Below are positions 1 to 9,984 of a stretch of DNA of 47,601 bases, one piece after another; the stretch's first letter is position 1; every line of letters begins with the position of its first letter. Source of the DNA: Acidobacteriota bacterium (lineage in GTDB: Bacteria > Acidobacteriota > Blastocatellia > RBC074); the NCBI GenBank assembly GCA_016715865.1, contig JADJXM010000024.1, positions 1 through 47,601 on the forward strand, given 5' to 3'. The notes below the pieces were generated by a model. The model worked only from the letters and a program-made list of their open reading frames with translations, did not search any database and had not been told where the DNA came from. Position numbers and translations under genes: made by a program.

Positions 1-14
1 AAAATGGCCTGGAT

Positions 15-413
15 CTATGTTTGGGGTGTAAAGACCACTCTGCGGATGCCGTCGGCAAGCCGCGCTTCATTGAAATTGATGAGTAACCCCAGTTGCAGAT
101 CCATCGCCTTGAGATATGACCTGAGCTGTGTAAAATGCACCGGGGCGAGACCTGACACGGCCTTTATCTCCAGGATCAGCTTTTTGTCGATCAGGAAATC
201 GAGGCGCCCTTCGCCGACCAGGAACCCTTTGTACACTACTTCAATCGGATATTGATTCAAGAATGGAACCCCTTGCTTTTCAAATTCCCTGCTCAGGGCA
301 TTTTCATAGATTGATTCCATATAGCCGGCGCCGAGGGTCTTGTGAACATCGATGGCAATGCCGATTATTCGGGTTGCCAACTGATTGACTTCATTGTCGG
401 GTTCTTTGATCAT
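15..413 (-). CDS. GxxExxY family protein
   Basis: A 132-residue protein of the GxxExxY family. These are small proteins of unsettled function with a nuclease-like alpha/beta core, common beside repeats and surface-polysaccharide loci. The diagnostic segment GAGYMESIYENAL lies near residues 28-40. The family beta-hairpin and acidic/basic residues follow (EGRLDFLI, LILEIKA, both near residues 68-85), and the LGLLINF segment is near the C-terminus. Length is normal for the family. The gene is divergent from asnB and separated from it by half of a satellite-like repeat. Family assignment is firm; the biochemical role is unknown. Confidence 0.88.
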   Translation of the reverse strand: MIKEPDNEVNQLATRIIGIAIDVHKTLGAGYMESIYENALSREFEKQGVPFLNQYPIEVVYKGFLVGEGRLDFLIDKKLILEIKAVSGLAPVHFTQLRSYLKAMDLQLGLLINFNEARLADGIRRVVFTPQT

Positions 414-465
414 TCATTTGTTAAAAGACGCGGAATTAACCCGTACATTCCATCCCCATGAAAAT

Positions 466-569
466 TTCTTTGCCCCTCTGCGTCCTCCGCGATTCAATCT
501 TCTTTGCCCCCTCTGCGTTCTCTGCGATTCAATCATCTCTGCTCCTTTGCGTTCTCTGCGATTAAACTT
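466..569. repeat. Half copy of the satellite-armed repeat (three ~33-bp units)
   Basis: Three direct units of about 33 bp follow one another, each of the form TTTGCCCCTCTGCG...CTGCGATTCAATC. They match the right arm of the larger elements near 5.0, 13.1, 16.2 and 24.8 kb. The left arm and the core are absent. The last unit runs straight into the asnB start codon at 570, so any asnB ribosome-binding site would have to lie in repeat sequence. Confidence 0.8.
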
Positions 570-2443
570 ATGTGCGGAATAGCGGGCATGGTCTCAGTTT
601 CAAGTTCTGTCGATGCGGGCATGGTTCGCCGCATGACCGAAGCTCTCACGCATCGAGGCCCCGATGATCACGGTTACTGGGCGGATGAACACTGCGCTCT
701 TGGTCATCGCCGCCTTTCGATCATCGATCTCTCACCTGCCGGCCGCCAGCCCATGGCCAACTCGGACGGCAGCCTGCAGATCACCTTCAACGGTGAGATC
801 TACAATTATCAGCAATTGCGCAGGGAACTGGAGTCCGAGGGCTACACGTTTCGCACTCAGACGGATACCGAAACGATCCTGCATGCTTATGACAGATGGG
901 GTGACGAATGCGTCAGTCACCTGCGGGGGATGTTCGCTTTAGGCCTGTGGGACGCCCGCAAGCGGCGATTGTTGCTGCCCGCGACCGAACAGGCAAAAAG
1001 CCACTTTTCGCGCAATTGGGCGACCGGCTGCTCTTCGCTTCAGAATTGCAGGCGCTGCTCACCTGTCCCGACATCCCCAGGGCGATAAACCATTCAGCGA
1101 TAGATACTTACCTCAGTTACGGCTACATTCCGGCTCCAGATACCGGTTTTTCGCATATTAATAAGATACAGCCGGGGCATACTCTGGTTTTCGATCTGAA
1201 TAATGCCGAGCCGAAAACTGTAAAATACTGGTCATTAAGTTATCAGCCAAAGTTAAAGTTGAATGAGAGAGATGCCTGTCAAGCGCTGAGAGAGGCCCTG
1301 ACAGAGGCAGTGCGATTGAGAATGATCAGCGATGTTCCGCTGGGGGCCTTTCTTTCAGGCGGGATTGATTCGAGCATCGTTGTCGGGCTGATGGCCGGTC
1401 TTTCGTCAAAGCCTGTCAAGACCTTCTCGATAGGGTTCAAGGAAGCGGCGTATGACGAAACCTCACATGCCCGCCGCATCGCCGAAAAATGGGGGACCGA
1501 ACATCACGAATTCATCGTCGAACCTGACGCTCTGAGCATTCTGCCGACGCTGGTCAGGCATTTTGGCGAACCATATGCCGATTCGTCGGCGATTCCGACT
1601 TTTTACGTGGCGCAGATGACGCGTCAGCACGTTACCGTGGCGCTCAACGGCGACGGCGGCGATGAGAGTTTTGTCGGGTACGAACGATACCTGGCGAACG
1701 ATCTGGCCGGCCGGCTGCAGTCGATACCTGGAGTAGCGGCCGCGGCCGGAGCCCTGTATGGATTGATCCCGGATTCAGTGAACCCGAAGAGCAATCTGCG
1801 ACGGGCCAGAAGGTTTCTTTCTGTCGCTTCGCAGTCGATGGCTGAACGGTATGGCCGGTGGTTGACCTATTACACGCCCGAAGCGAAGGCTGATCTTTAT
1901 TCAGCTGAATTCATCAGATCTCTCGGGAACCATACAAACGGCTGGTATGAGGCGTTGTTCGAGGAATTCGAATCTCTGGGATCGGTTGATGGAGCGATGG
2001 CCGCCGACGTTGCGTCCTATCTGCCCTACGATCTGCTGGTCAAGGTAGACATTACTTCGATGGCGAACAGTCTTGAGGCGAGGTCTCCGTTTCTTGATCA
2101 CGAGGTGATGGAGCTGGCGGCGCGACTGCCGGTTAATCTGAAGTATAAAGATCGACAACTTAAATACCTGTTAAAGAAAGCATTTCCTGACCTGCTGCCG
2201 GCTGAAAACGTGAACCGCAGGAAGATGGGCTTCGGTGTTCCGGTTGGCGACTGGTTCCGCGGGCCGTTGAGAGATCTGTTGAACGACACTCTCGGATCGG
2301 GTGATGCCCGCACGCGAGACTGGTTCAACCAGGCAGAGGTTCGCCGGCTGATCGATGACCACATCGCGACTCGCCGCGACCACGCATTCCAGTTGTGGAA
2401 TCTAATGATGCTGGAATTATGGCTAGGGGAAGTTTCCAGTTAG
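570..2443 (+). pseudogene. asnB: Asparagine synthase (glutamine-hydrolysing), frameshifted
   Basis: A class II glutamine amidotransferase plus ATP-dependent Asn synthetase, which converts Asp, Gln and ATP to Asn. The start is set by MCGIAG, whose Cys2 is the glutaminase nucleophile, followed by THRGPDDHG, LGHRRLSIIDL and FNGEIYN. The synthetase half has the PPi loop LSGGIDSS and motifs NGDGGDE and ARSPFLDHE. Frame 1 runs to the Leu codon at 975-977, and the homologous reading resumes one base out as ARDRTGKKPLF. A single G missing from CTGGCCCGC would explain this. The open length is one base short of 625 codons, as expected for a 1-nt loss. A residue expected in KPLFYAQ also seems absent. 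Enzymes of this kind are common in exopolysaccharide loci, which fits the glycosyltransferase downstream. The stop codon lies in a heptad repeat. It is either a real lesion or a sequencing error. Confidence 0.88.
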
Positions 2444-2558
2444 AAGTTTCCAGTTTCCAGATGAGTGTTCACAGCGTCAGGGGTTTATGGTGTCACGGAA
2501 CCACAAGCGTCAGCGCGTGGTTCCGTCTTCTAACTGGAAACTATTCTAACTGGAAACT
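2430..2558. repeat. Heptad inverted repeat, GGAAACT type
   Basis: The left arm (2430-2462) has several AGTTTCCAGT units, and the right arm (2531-2558) has their complement, TAACTGGAAACT, twice. About 70 bp of unrelated sequence lies between. The asnB stop codon lies in the left arm, and the last GGAAACT unit sits just upstream of the next gene's ATG. Confidence 0.8.
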
Positions 2559-2566
2559 ACTTCATA

Positions 2567-3772
2567 ATGCGCGTTATTCGAATCATCGACCGTCTCAATG
2601 TCGGTGGGCCGGCGAAACACGTCACCTGGCTCACCGCAGGGCTCGATCCATCGGAATTCGAAACCACTCTGGTAACCGGCACGGTTCCGCCCGGCGAAGG
2701 CGATATGTCCTGGTTCGCTAGTCAATCGGGTGTCGAGCCACTGGTCATCCCCGAGATGTCCCGCGAGCTCAGCCCGAGGGACGCTCTGGTCATTCTCAAG
2801 CTCCTGCGTCTTTTTTTTGAGCTTAAGCCCGATATCGTTCACACTCACAAGGCCAAAGCGGGAGCTGCCGGACGCCTCGCCGCGAAGCTCTACAAATTGA
2901 TCTCTCGCAGGCCCGTCCGCATCTTTCATACTTTTCACGGCCATATCTTTCACAGCTATTACGGACCGTTTAAAACCGGAGTCTTTTTAATGATCGAGAG
3001 GGTATTGGCGCGGTTCTGCACCGATCGAATCATCGTCATCAGCAATCAGCAGTTCGAAGAGATTCACGGGCGGTTTAAAATCGGGCAAGCAGACCAGTTT
3101 TCGGTCATTCCGCTGGGGTTGGATCTCGATCATACGGCCACCACAGGGCCGGGATTGAGAAGGGAATTAGGGATTCCCGATGGCGTTCCGCTGATAGGGG
3201 CTGTCGGAAGACTCTGCGAGGTCAAAAATCATTCGATGTTTTTGCGGGCGTGTGCAAGGTTGAAGGATGCCGGAGCGAGATTCGTTTTGATAGGCGACGG
3301 ACATCTGCGATCAGAGCTTCAGGCCCTTGCCAACGATTCAGGCATTTCCGATCTGGTTCATTTCACCGGATTCAGGGATGATGTCCTGGAGCTTTACAGG
3401 GATCTGAATATCGTTGCTCTGACATCTTTGAACGAGGGGACTCCGCTGACCTTGATTGAAGGTATGAGCCGCGGCGTGCCGGCTGTGGCGACCAATGTCG
3501 GCGGCGTGAGGGATCTGATGGGGACGATTCTTGAAGAGCGTGATGGTTTTCAGGTCTGCGAGCACGGGCTGATGGTCCCGAGCGGCGATGACCGGATTTT
3601 TGCCGAAGCGATTAAATACCTGCTTGATCGTCATGACCTGCGCCGTGAGATGGGCGAACGGGCAAGGAAATTCGTCATAAAAAATTATTCGAAAGATCGG
3701 CTGATTGACGATGTCTCGTCACTTTATAAGCGTATATGGAGTGCGGCGGCCCGGCGCCGCTTTGGTATCTAA
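2567..3772 (+). CDS. GT4-family glycosyltransferase
   Basis: A retaining GT-B glycosyltransferase of family 4, 401 residues, likely adding a sugar from a nucleotide-sugar donor to a lipid-linked glycan at the cytoplasmic membrane. The N-terminal acceptor domain opens MRVIRIIDRLNVGGPAKHV and has the HTHKAKAG segment. The C-terminal donor domain has IGAVGRLCEVKNH, VLIGDG and LTSLNEGTPLTLIEGMSRG, where the E...E pair of the EX7E motif is visible. The start is ATG 2567, preceded by a GGAAAC-rich repeat instead of a clear Shine-Dalgarno. The last 11 or so codons (WSAAARRRFGI) are encoded by one arm of a perfect inverted repeat, so the C-terminal tail was probably altered by repeat insertion. It lies in a polysaccharide locus; its donor and acceptor cannot be read from sequence. 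Confidence 0.9.
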   Translation: MRVIRIIDRLNVGGPAKHVTWLTAGLDPSEFETTLVTGTVPPGEGDMSWFASQSGVEPLVIPEMSRELSPRDALVILKLLRLFFELKPDIVHTHKAKAGAAGRLAAKLYKLISRRPVRIFHTFHGHIFHSYYGPFKTGVFLMIERVLARFCTDRIIVISNQQFEEIHGRFKIGQADQFSVIPLGLDLDHTATTGPGLRRELGIPDGVPLIGAVGRLCEVKNHSMFLRACARLKDAGARFVLIGDGHLRSELQALANDSGISDLVHFTGFRDDVLELYRDLNIVALTSLNEGTPLTLIEGMSRGVPAVATNVGGVRDLMGTILEERDGFQVCEHGLMVPSGDDRIFAEAIKYLLDRHDLRREMGERARKFVIKNYSKDRLIDDVSSLYKRIWSAAARRRFGI

Positions 3773-3828
3773 TTGCGTCATACGCAGAAAGCTATACCAA
3801 AGCGGCGCCGGGCCGCCGCACTCCATAT
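3734..3828. repeat. Perfect 35-bp inverted repeat (ATGGAGTGCGGCGG hairpin)
   Basis: Arms 3734-3768 and 3794-3828 are exact reverse complements (ATATGGAGTGCGGCGGCCCG...), with a 25-nt loop. The GC-rich hairpin overlaps the last codons and stop of the glycosyltransferase. It could stop transcription, but no T-tract follows directly. A partial copy lies at 4951-4983. Confidence 0.9.
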
Positions 3829-3957
3829 TTGCAGATTGATTTTTAATAATACTGTGCTGTATTATTCGTTTGCGTTTTAATAATAAATAGCCCCCGCATC
3901 AACTGATACGGCATCCTGCCGTTACTGGCCGAAGCCTTCAAATATGGAGATTAAAAC

Positions 3958-4950
<993 letters not shown>

Positions 4951-4983
4951 TATGGAGTGCGGCGGCCCGGCGACGCTTTAGTA
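4951..4983 (+). repeat. Partial copy of the ATGGAGTGCGGCGG hairpin arm
   Basis: TATGGAGTGCGGCGGCCCGG directly follows the epimerase stop and matches one arm of the 3734-3828 hairpin, with a mismatch at CGCC/CGAC and divergence after GCTTT. No second arm follows, so this is a solo half. It is the second case of this sequence exactly at a gene end. Confidence 0.75.
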
Positions 4984-5014
4984 CGCTGTAAACTTAATTA
5001 TCTGGCATTTAAGT

Positions 5015-5229
<215 letters not shown>

Positions 5230-5287
5230 CACTCCATATTCGCCTTCAGAACTGGAAATTTAAAACTTCTTTCACTGGAGAGATCGC

Positions 5288-7132
5288 ATGCGGCAAATCG
5301 CAGGCATAATTTTCACGATCCTGAGCGGATTTATCCTGACATGGATTGTTCGAAAACTTGCACGTCGATACAGCCTGGTTTCTATTCCACGTAAAGACCG
5401 TTGGAGCAGAAAGCCGACGGCGCTGATGGGCGGGATTGCGATCTATCTGAGTTTTATCATCGGGTGTCTGGTGTTTGCCGACAGGCTCAGCCGCGTCTGG
5501 TCGATCCTGCTGGCCGGTTCCGTCTTGTTCGCAGTTGGATTAATTGACGATCTGGCGCCGCTTAAGCCGTATAAGAAGCTGGTCGCGCAGCTGATTGCGG
5601 CGTCAATCGTGATATTTGCCGGAATAGCGCTGCCGTGGACGTCCAGTGCGCCCGTCAATTTCCTGTTCACTGTATTCTGGCTGGTAGGCATCACCAATGC
5701 GATCAATCTGCTGGACAACATGGACGGCCTGGCGGGCGGCATTTCTCTGATCGCGTGCATCTTTCTGGCGGTCAATTTATTGATCAACGGGCAGATGGCA
5801 GAGGCTGTCTTCCCACTAATGCTGGCCGGATCGATCGTCGGATTTTTATGGTTCAATCTTCATCCGGCGACCATTTTCATGGGCGATTGCGGGTCGATGT
5901 TCCTTGGCTTTACCCTGGGCAGCATGGCGATGCTGAGCGATTACAGCAGGACGCGAAATATCTGGTCGGTCCTCCTTACGCCTGTATTGATCCTGATGAT
6001 TCCGATCTTCGACACGACGATCGTGACGATCACTCGCAAATTTTCCGGACGGCCGGTCAGCCAGGGTGGTCGTGACCACTCCTCTCACCGCCTGGTGGCC
6101 CTGGGGATGTCACAACGCCGTGCCGTCTTCACTCTCTACCTGTTTGCGTTGATCTCAGGCGGGGTGGCGCTGGCTATGCGTGGCCTCGGAATCGAGATCA
6201 CCATTCTGGTGGTTTCAGCCTTCGCCTTGACGGTTGTGATTTTGGGCCTTTATCTGGGAAAAGTCCGGATCTATGAAGATGTTAACGACTCGAGCGGGAC
6301 GCTCATCAGAATATTGACAATGTATCCGTACCGCCGCCGGGTCTTTGAAATTGTGCTGGATTTCTTTTTGATAATTCTGGCCTATTACGCCGCATTCCTG
6401 CTAAGATTTGAAGGGCATTTGCCGCCCGATCAGCGCAAAATCCTGATCACAACGCTTCCGCTGGTTCTGGCAATCGAGATCTTTATTTTTCTGGCCGCCG
6501 GGCTTTATCGCGGCATCTGGCGGTATGTCAGCATTGACAGCCTCATGACCGTCACTCGCTCGACCGTTGCAGGAGCGTTTTTCAGCGGTTTTACTGTCTT
6601 TGCATGGTATGGATTCAAGGGGCCATCACGGGCGTCTCTGGTTCTGAACGGAATAATACTGTTTCTGTTGATAGGAGCCAGCAGGGTCTCATTTCGAATC
6701 ATCGGCTCGTATATTGTTAATCGGCGAGAGACGAAAGGCGATGCGCAACCCGTTGTGATCTATGGCGCCGGAGATGGAGGCGAGCTTCTTATCCGCGAGC
6801 TGTTGAAGAACGACCTGTATCGCTATCGACCGGTGGCTTTTATTGATGACGATCCGGAAAAAAACGGGCAACAGCTGCACGGGATTCCGATCTATGACCC
6901 TTCGCATATGCCGAAACTGATCGCGGAATATGAAATCTGCGATGTTCTCATCTCCAGTACGAAGATCGAAGACGGCAACCTGCAGCGTCTCAGGCGAACA
7001 GGTCTCAGGTTCAAGCGGCTGCGCATCCATTTCGAGGATATCTCGGAGCCGTTCGATCAGCCGGAACCGCTTCACGCTGCGGCTGAACCCCTTCGCAAAC
7101 TCGGCGTGCTGGGCGTTGAAAAATCCTTCTAA
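5288..7132 (+). CDS. WecA/MraY-type phosphosugar transferase fused to CapD-like membrane and Rossmann region
   Basis: A 614-residue membrane protein with two halves. Residues 1 to about 335 are a polyprenyl-phosphate HexNAc-1-phosphate transferase (WecA/MraY superfamily) with some ten hydrophobic helices, the D-D pair in GLIDD, NLLDNMDG at 141-147, FMGDCGS, and the cytoplasmic His loop GGRDHSSHR. It would transfer a sugar-1-phosphate to undecaprenyl phosphate. From about 350 the protein resembles the N-terminal membrane region of CapD/WbpM/PglF-type enzymes (LYRGIWRYVSIDSL), followed by a Rossmann domain with VVIYGAGDGGE near 489-499 and FIDDDPEKNG. It stops before the catalytic SDR domain of CapD. 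The start ATG 5288 has GGAGAG five bases upstream. Four bases after the stop begins lasso gene B1, which suggests co-transcription. Confidence 0.88.
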   Translation: MRQIAGIIFTILSGFILTWIVRKLARRYSLVSIPRKDRWSRKPTALMGGIAIYLSFIIGCLVFADRLSRVWSILLAGSVLFAVGLIDDLAPLKPYKKLVAQLIAASIVIFAGIALPWTSSAPVNFLFTVFWLVGITNAINLLDNMDGLAGGISLIACIFLAVNLLINGQMAEAVFPLMLAGSIVGFLWFNLHPATIFMGDCGSMFLGFTLGSMAMLSDYSRTRNIWSVLLTPVLILMIPIFDTTIVTITRKFSGRPVSQGGRDHSSHRLVALGMSQRRAVFTLYLFALISGGVALAMRGLGIEITILVVSAFALTVVILGLYLGKVRIYEDVNDSSGTLIRILTMYPYRRRVFEIVLDFFLIILAYYAAFLLRFEGHLPPDQRKILITTLPLVLAIEIFIFLAAGLYRGIWRYVSIDSLMTVTRSTVAGAFFSGFTVFAWYGFKGPSRASLVLNGIILFLLIGASRVSFRIIGSYIVNRRETKGDAQPVVIYGAGDGGELLIRELLKNDLYRYRPVAFIDDDPEKNGQQLHGIPIYDPSHMPKLIAEYEICDVLISSTKIEDGNLQRLRRTGLRFKRLRIHFEDISEPFDQPEPLHAAAEPLRKLGVLGVEKSF

Positions 7133-7136
7133 TATT

Positions 7137-7430
7137 ATGAATATTGATTTCACAAGCAGAGTAATTCAATCGCCTGAGACCCTCATCAATGTCATCGAGG
7201 GTGAATCGGTGCTGCTTAACCTGAACAATGAAAGCTATTACGGGCTCGACGAAGTCGGCACACGGATGTGGGAGCTGCTCACGACGTCAGAGTCTATCCA
7301 GGCGGCATACGATCAACTGCTGGATGAATACGAAGTCGAGGCTGAGACGTTACGTCGTGATATGCAGAACCTGATCAGCAAACTGTTTGATCAGGGATTG
7401 CTGGAGATATCCGTTGAGCAATCTTCGTAA
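7137..7430 (+). CDS. PqqD-like RRE protein (lasso peptide B1)
   Basis: A 97-residue PqqD-family protein, the RiPP recognition element that binds the precursor leader and presents it to the B2 protease. Typical PqqD features are the LLNLNNESYYGLDEVGTRMWELL segment (residues ~35-57), a predicted winged-helix body, and a final helix (LRRDMQNLISKLFDQGLLE). The start is ATG 7137, four bases after the upstream stop. The stop overlaps the B2 start. Size and position directly before a transglutaminase-like protease identify it as the split B1 of a lasso cluster, not as a PQQ gene. The reading frame is intact. Confidence 0.88.
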   Translation: MNIDFTSRVIQSPETLINVIEGESVLLNLNNESYYGLDEVGTRMWELLTTSESIQAAYDQLLDEYEVEAETLRRDMQNLISKLFDQGLLEISVEQSS

Positions 7431-7879
7431 ATTATTGGATCTGGATTATCACGACCGGTTTTTACTGTGCCAATCCCTGCTATTGCTGCCGCTGGTTGGG
7501 CTCATGTTGAAATTGCTGGGGTTCAGACGATCCGGAAATATTTTGACACATCTGGTTATTCGCAAATCGCGTTTGTGGGACAATCAGGTTGAAAGCAGGT
7601 TGATGAAAGCGCGTCGCGCTGCCTGGCTCATCAGCGTTGCAAGCGTTTGGGGGGCATACCGAGCCAATTGCCTCGAAAGATCGCTCGCATTATGGTGCGT
7701 TCTGGGCAGGCTGGGAATTGAATCCCAAATCTTCTTCGGCGCGCGCAAAGTAGATGGAAAACTGGATGCCCACGCCTGGGTTGAGCTGGATCATCATGAT
7801 ACTTAATGATGACGAAGGCGTCAGGAACCGGTTTGCTCCACTCGTAAAACAGGGGAATACCCGTGTCGTTGGAGTCTGA
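7414..7879 (+). pseudogene. Lasso peptide B2 (transglutaminase-like) leader peptidase, frameshifted
   Basis: A cysteine protease of the transglutaminase-like lasso B2 family, which cleaves the precursor leader. The start is taken as TTG 7414 (LSNLRKLLDLDYHDRF) with GGAG about seven bases upstream, overlapping B1. The Cys is in RANCLERSLAL and the His in DAHAWVEL. The open frame ends at 7806 just after this motif, but another frame continues as ILNDDEGVRNRFAPLV to a stop at 7877-7879, the normal B2 C-terminus with its Asp. The shift lies at about 7785-7792 (one base extra or two missing). The cyclase ATG follows immediately at 7880. The product as read would lose its third catalytic residue. 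Confidence 0.85.
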
Positions 7880-9455
7880 ATGAGCGGAATTGCTGGTGTC
7901 ATTTATATGGACGGTCGTCCCGTCCCGCCTGATGTGTTACGGCGTATGACCGATTCATTGGCATTTTGCGGACCGGATGCGCAGGAAATATGGATTGATG
8001 GTCAGGCAGGTCTTGGCCATGCGATGTTGCGTACGTGGAAGTCAAAGGGATACTACCAGTAAATGAAGTGCCCGCCAGACTGAATGAAGCGCGCATCGCC
8101 GACTTTCTTGTGGAAGTGCTGGAAGGCTACGATAAAGTTTCGACCTTTTACGAAAACATTTTCAAACTTCCGCCTGCTCACACACTGATAGTTAGTGACC
8201 GGGGAGTGCGGATATTCAAATACTGGTCACCTGAGCCAGGCAAACAGCTTCTAATGGGCTCCGATGAAGAATATCTGGAAACCTTCGCGAGATTTTTACT
8301 GAAGCTGTGCGTTGCCGGTTGCGCAGTCAATCGCCGGCCGGCGTGCTCTTGAGCGGAGGCATCGATTCGGCAACAATCTGGGGGACGGCCACGAGAGTTA
8401 TTGAGTCTCAAGAGGGCCTACTGGCCTTATCCGGAGTCTCGCCTCCTGACAGCAACTGTATCGAAACTCGATTAATCGGTGAGGTGCTTGATGGAAACCC
8501 TGCGACGGCATCACAGGTCCGCTGGGATGATGTTGAGCCCTATTTACCGGAAATCGATAAAGCTCTTTTCAGGCTTGATGACCCAAATGATACGGTGATG
8601 GAATTACAACGTATCATGTATAGGCAGGAGGGACGAAGCGGCGTTAAAGCAGTACTGGATGGCATCGATGCTGACGTTATAACCTCGACTACCATTCATA
8701 TCTCTGACTTGCTTCGTAAAGGTAAACTGCTGACTGCTATCAGTGAAGCCAGGGGATTGAGTTACTTCTTCAAATATTATTATTCGCCGATTCGATTGTT
8801 GTATCGTGGGGCGAAGAGCGCATTTACGCCTTTCTGGCTTCGAAATCTGATTCGCCGCTTTGACTTTTCCGATCGTTCCGGCCGCACGGTTAAGAACTCA
8901 ATAATCAGCCCTGATCTCGCCGAGCGGATCAATTTGAATGAGCGTCTCAAACGATTAGACAGTTATAGTTGGGCTGGAAAAGGCTTTACCCTGGCTGCCA
9001 AGCATGCACTCGCCATGAATCACTCAAATCTGACTGTGGGAATAGAGCGATACAGGCGGGTCTCGGCAGCTCATGCGATCGAGGCACGCCACCCGTTTCT
9101 TGACAAGCGGCTGGCGGAGTTCTGCCTTTCACTACCCTGGAATCAGAAAATTCATCGAGGCTGGACCAAGATATTGATGAGACGAATGATGAAAGGTGTG
9201 ATTCCCGAAAGCGTTCGTTGGCGTAGAGGCAGGGAGCATCTCGGATGGCAATTCTCGAATGCGATCATCACTCATCGACAGGACATGCTTCGGAACGCGA
9301 TCGCAACAAATCTGAACAGCCTGAGTAATTATATTAATCCCGTTGCGCTCAAACAAATTTGCATCCAGACCGATATTGGCCAGTCCGATGATGGAGGATA
9401 TGCTCTTTTACGGGTTGGTGCTCTGGGACTGTTTTTAGAGCATTCTTCAGCCTGA
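7880..9455 (+). pseudogene. Lasso peptide cyclase C (Asn-synthase-like), internal deletion plus frameshift
   Basis: A homologue of lasso cyclase C, which adenylates an Asp/Glu side chain and closes the isopeptide ring onto the core N-terminus. The N-terminus is MSGIAGV, with Ser in place of the glutaminase Cys2, as expected for lasso cyclases and unlike asnB at 570. After GLGHAMLRT (residue ~53) the sequence jumps to EVKGILPVNEVPARLNEARI in another frame. By comparison with the family about 105 codons (~320 bp) are missing. A second shift near 8296 (a five-T run where six would restore the frame) separates LETFARF from FTEAVRCRLRS and the PPi loop LLSGGIDSATIWG. The C-terminal half then runs intact with IEARHPFLDKRLAEF. 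The gene cannot make a normal cyclase as written. Confidence 0.85.
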
Positions 9456-9486
9456 ATTTTTCGAATTTTTTAGCAAGGTGATAATC

Positions 9487-9684
9487 ATGTCGATAAATAA
9501 AACTAAAACAGCCGATGATACCGAAACCACGATCAAAGTCGAAAGCCCCAACGGTACAGGAAAAAGAGAATATGTCGAACCAGCCTTACTCGTCTATGGC
9601 ACCGTCCGTGGATTGACGGCTACAGGTACCGGTTTAGAAATGGAGGCAGGTCAGTCATCAAACAACCCTCAGAAGAAACCCTGA
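9487..9684 (+). CDS. Lasso peptide precursor A1
   Basis: A 65-residue precursor. The leader ends with the lasso recognition motif Y-x-x-P-x-L-x-x-x-G-x-x-x-x-L-T (YVEPALLVYGTVRGLT, residues 29-44). The C-terminal part holds a predicted core that starts either at G47 (GTGLEMEAGQ..., ring to E53, seven residues) or at T46 (ring to E53, eight residues, with the conserved leader Thr at position -2). E51 is too close for a normal ring. The core ends NNPQKKP. The start ATG 9487 has AAGGTGAT upstream; a GTG at 9478 is possible but unlikely. Identification rests on the motif, small size, and position between cyclase and kinase. This gene is intact. Confidence 0.86.
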   Translation: MSINKTKTADDTETTIKVESPNGTGKREYVEPALLVYGTVRGLTATGTGLEMEAGQSSNNPQKKP

Positions 9685-9763
9685 TAGAATGGATGAGGCA
9701 CATCCGTGATATCCGGGCCGAGAGATCTACGACAAATAAGGGGCTGTTAGCTAATTGGAGATC

Positions 9764-9980
9764 ATGATAACGATGAAAAAAACTCATTCAGATAGCGATG
9801 CTGAAACCACAATCAAAGGCATAAGTCCCGGCCTTGCTGGAAAAAGAGATTATGTCGAGCCAACCTTACTGATTTTTGGCACTGTCCGCGGTTTTGACGG
9901 CTACTGGTACTGGTGCCGAAAAGGAAGTTGGCAATGTAGGCGGCAAGTCCAATCCAAACGATCCTCAGAAGCGCCCCTGA
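9764..9980 (+). pseudogene. Lasso peptide precursor A2, +1 frameshift in T run
   Basis: A paralogue of A1: the leader SDAETTIK...KRDYVEPTLLIFGTVRG aligns residue by residue. At the four-T run 9892-9895 the frame slips. Removing one T gives LTATGTGAEKEVGNV and then ...NPNDPQKRP with a stop at 9978-9980, matching A1 at both ends (GTGxExExG, NxPQKxP). Unshifted, the frame runs on as an unrelated tail into the kinase gene. Start ATG 9764 (or 9773), with GGAG upstream. The corrected stop is four bases before the kinase ATG. It is a mutation, a base-call error, or, less likely, a slippage-controlled gene. Confidence 0.82.
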
Positions 9981-9984
9981 CAGA

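Noticed and set aside
466..569. Short CDS at 385-582 on the plus strand
   Set aside because: It translates the satellite-like units and has no domain; the sequence is better explained as repeat.
977..980. Programmed frameshift in asnB
   Set aside because: No slippery heptamer, stop or pseudoknot is seen. Similar breaks occur in nearby unrelated genes.
908..1088. Two separate asnB genes (ending 1088 and starting 908)
   Set aside because: The motifs of one Asn synthetase continue exactly across one missing base, so this is a single frameshifted gene.
7137..7430. PQQ biosynthesis (pqqD)
   Set aside because: No other pqq genes; B2, cyclase and lasso precursors directly follow.
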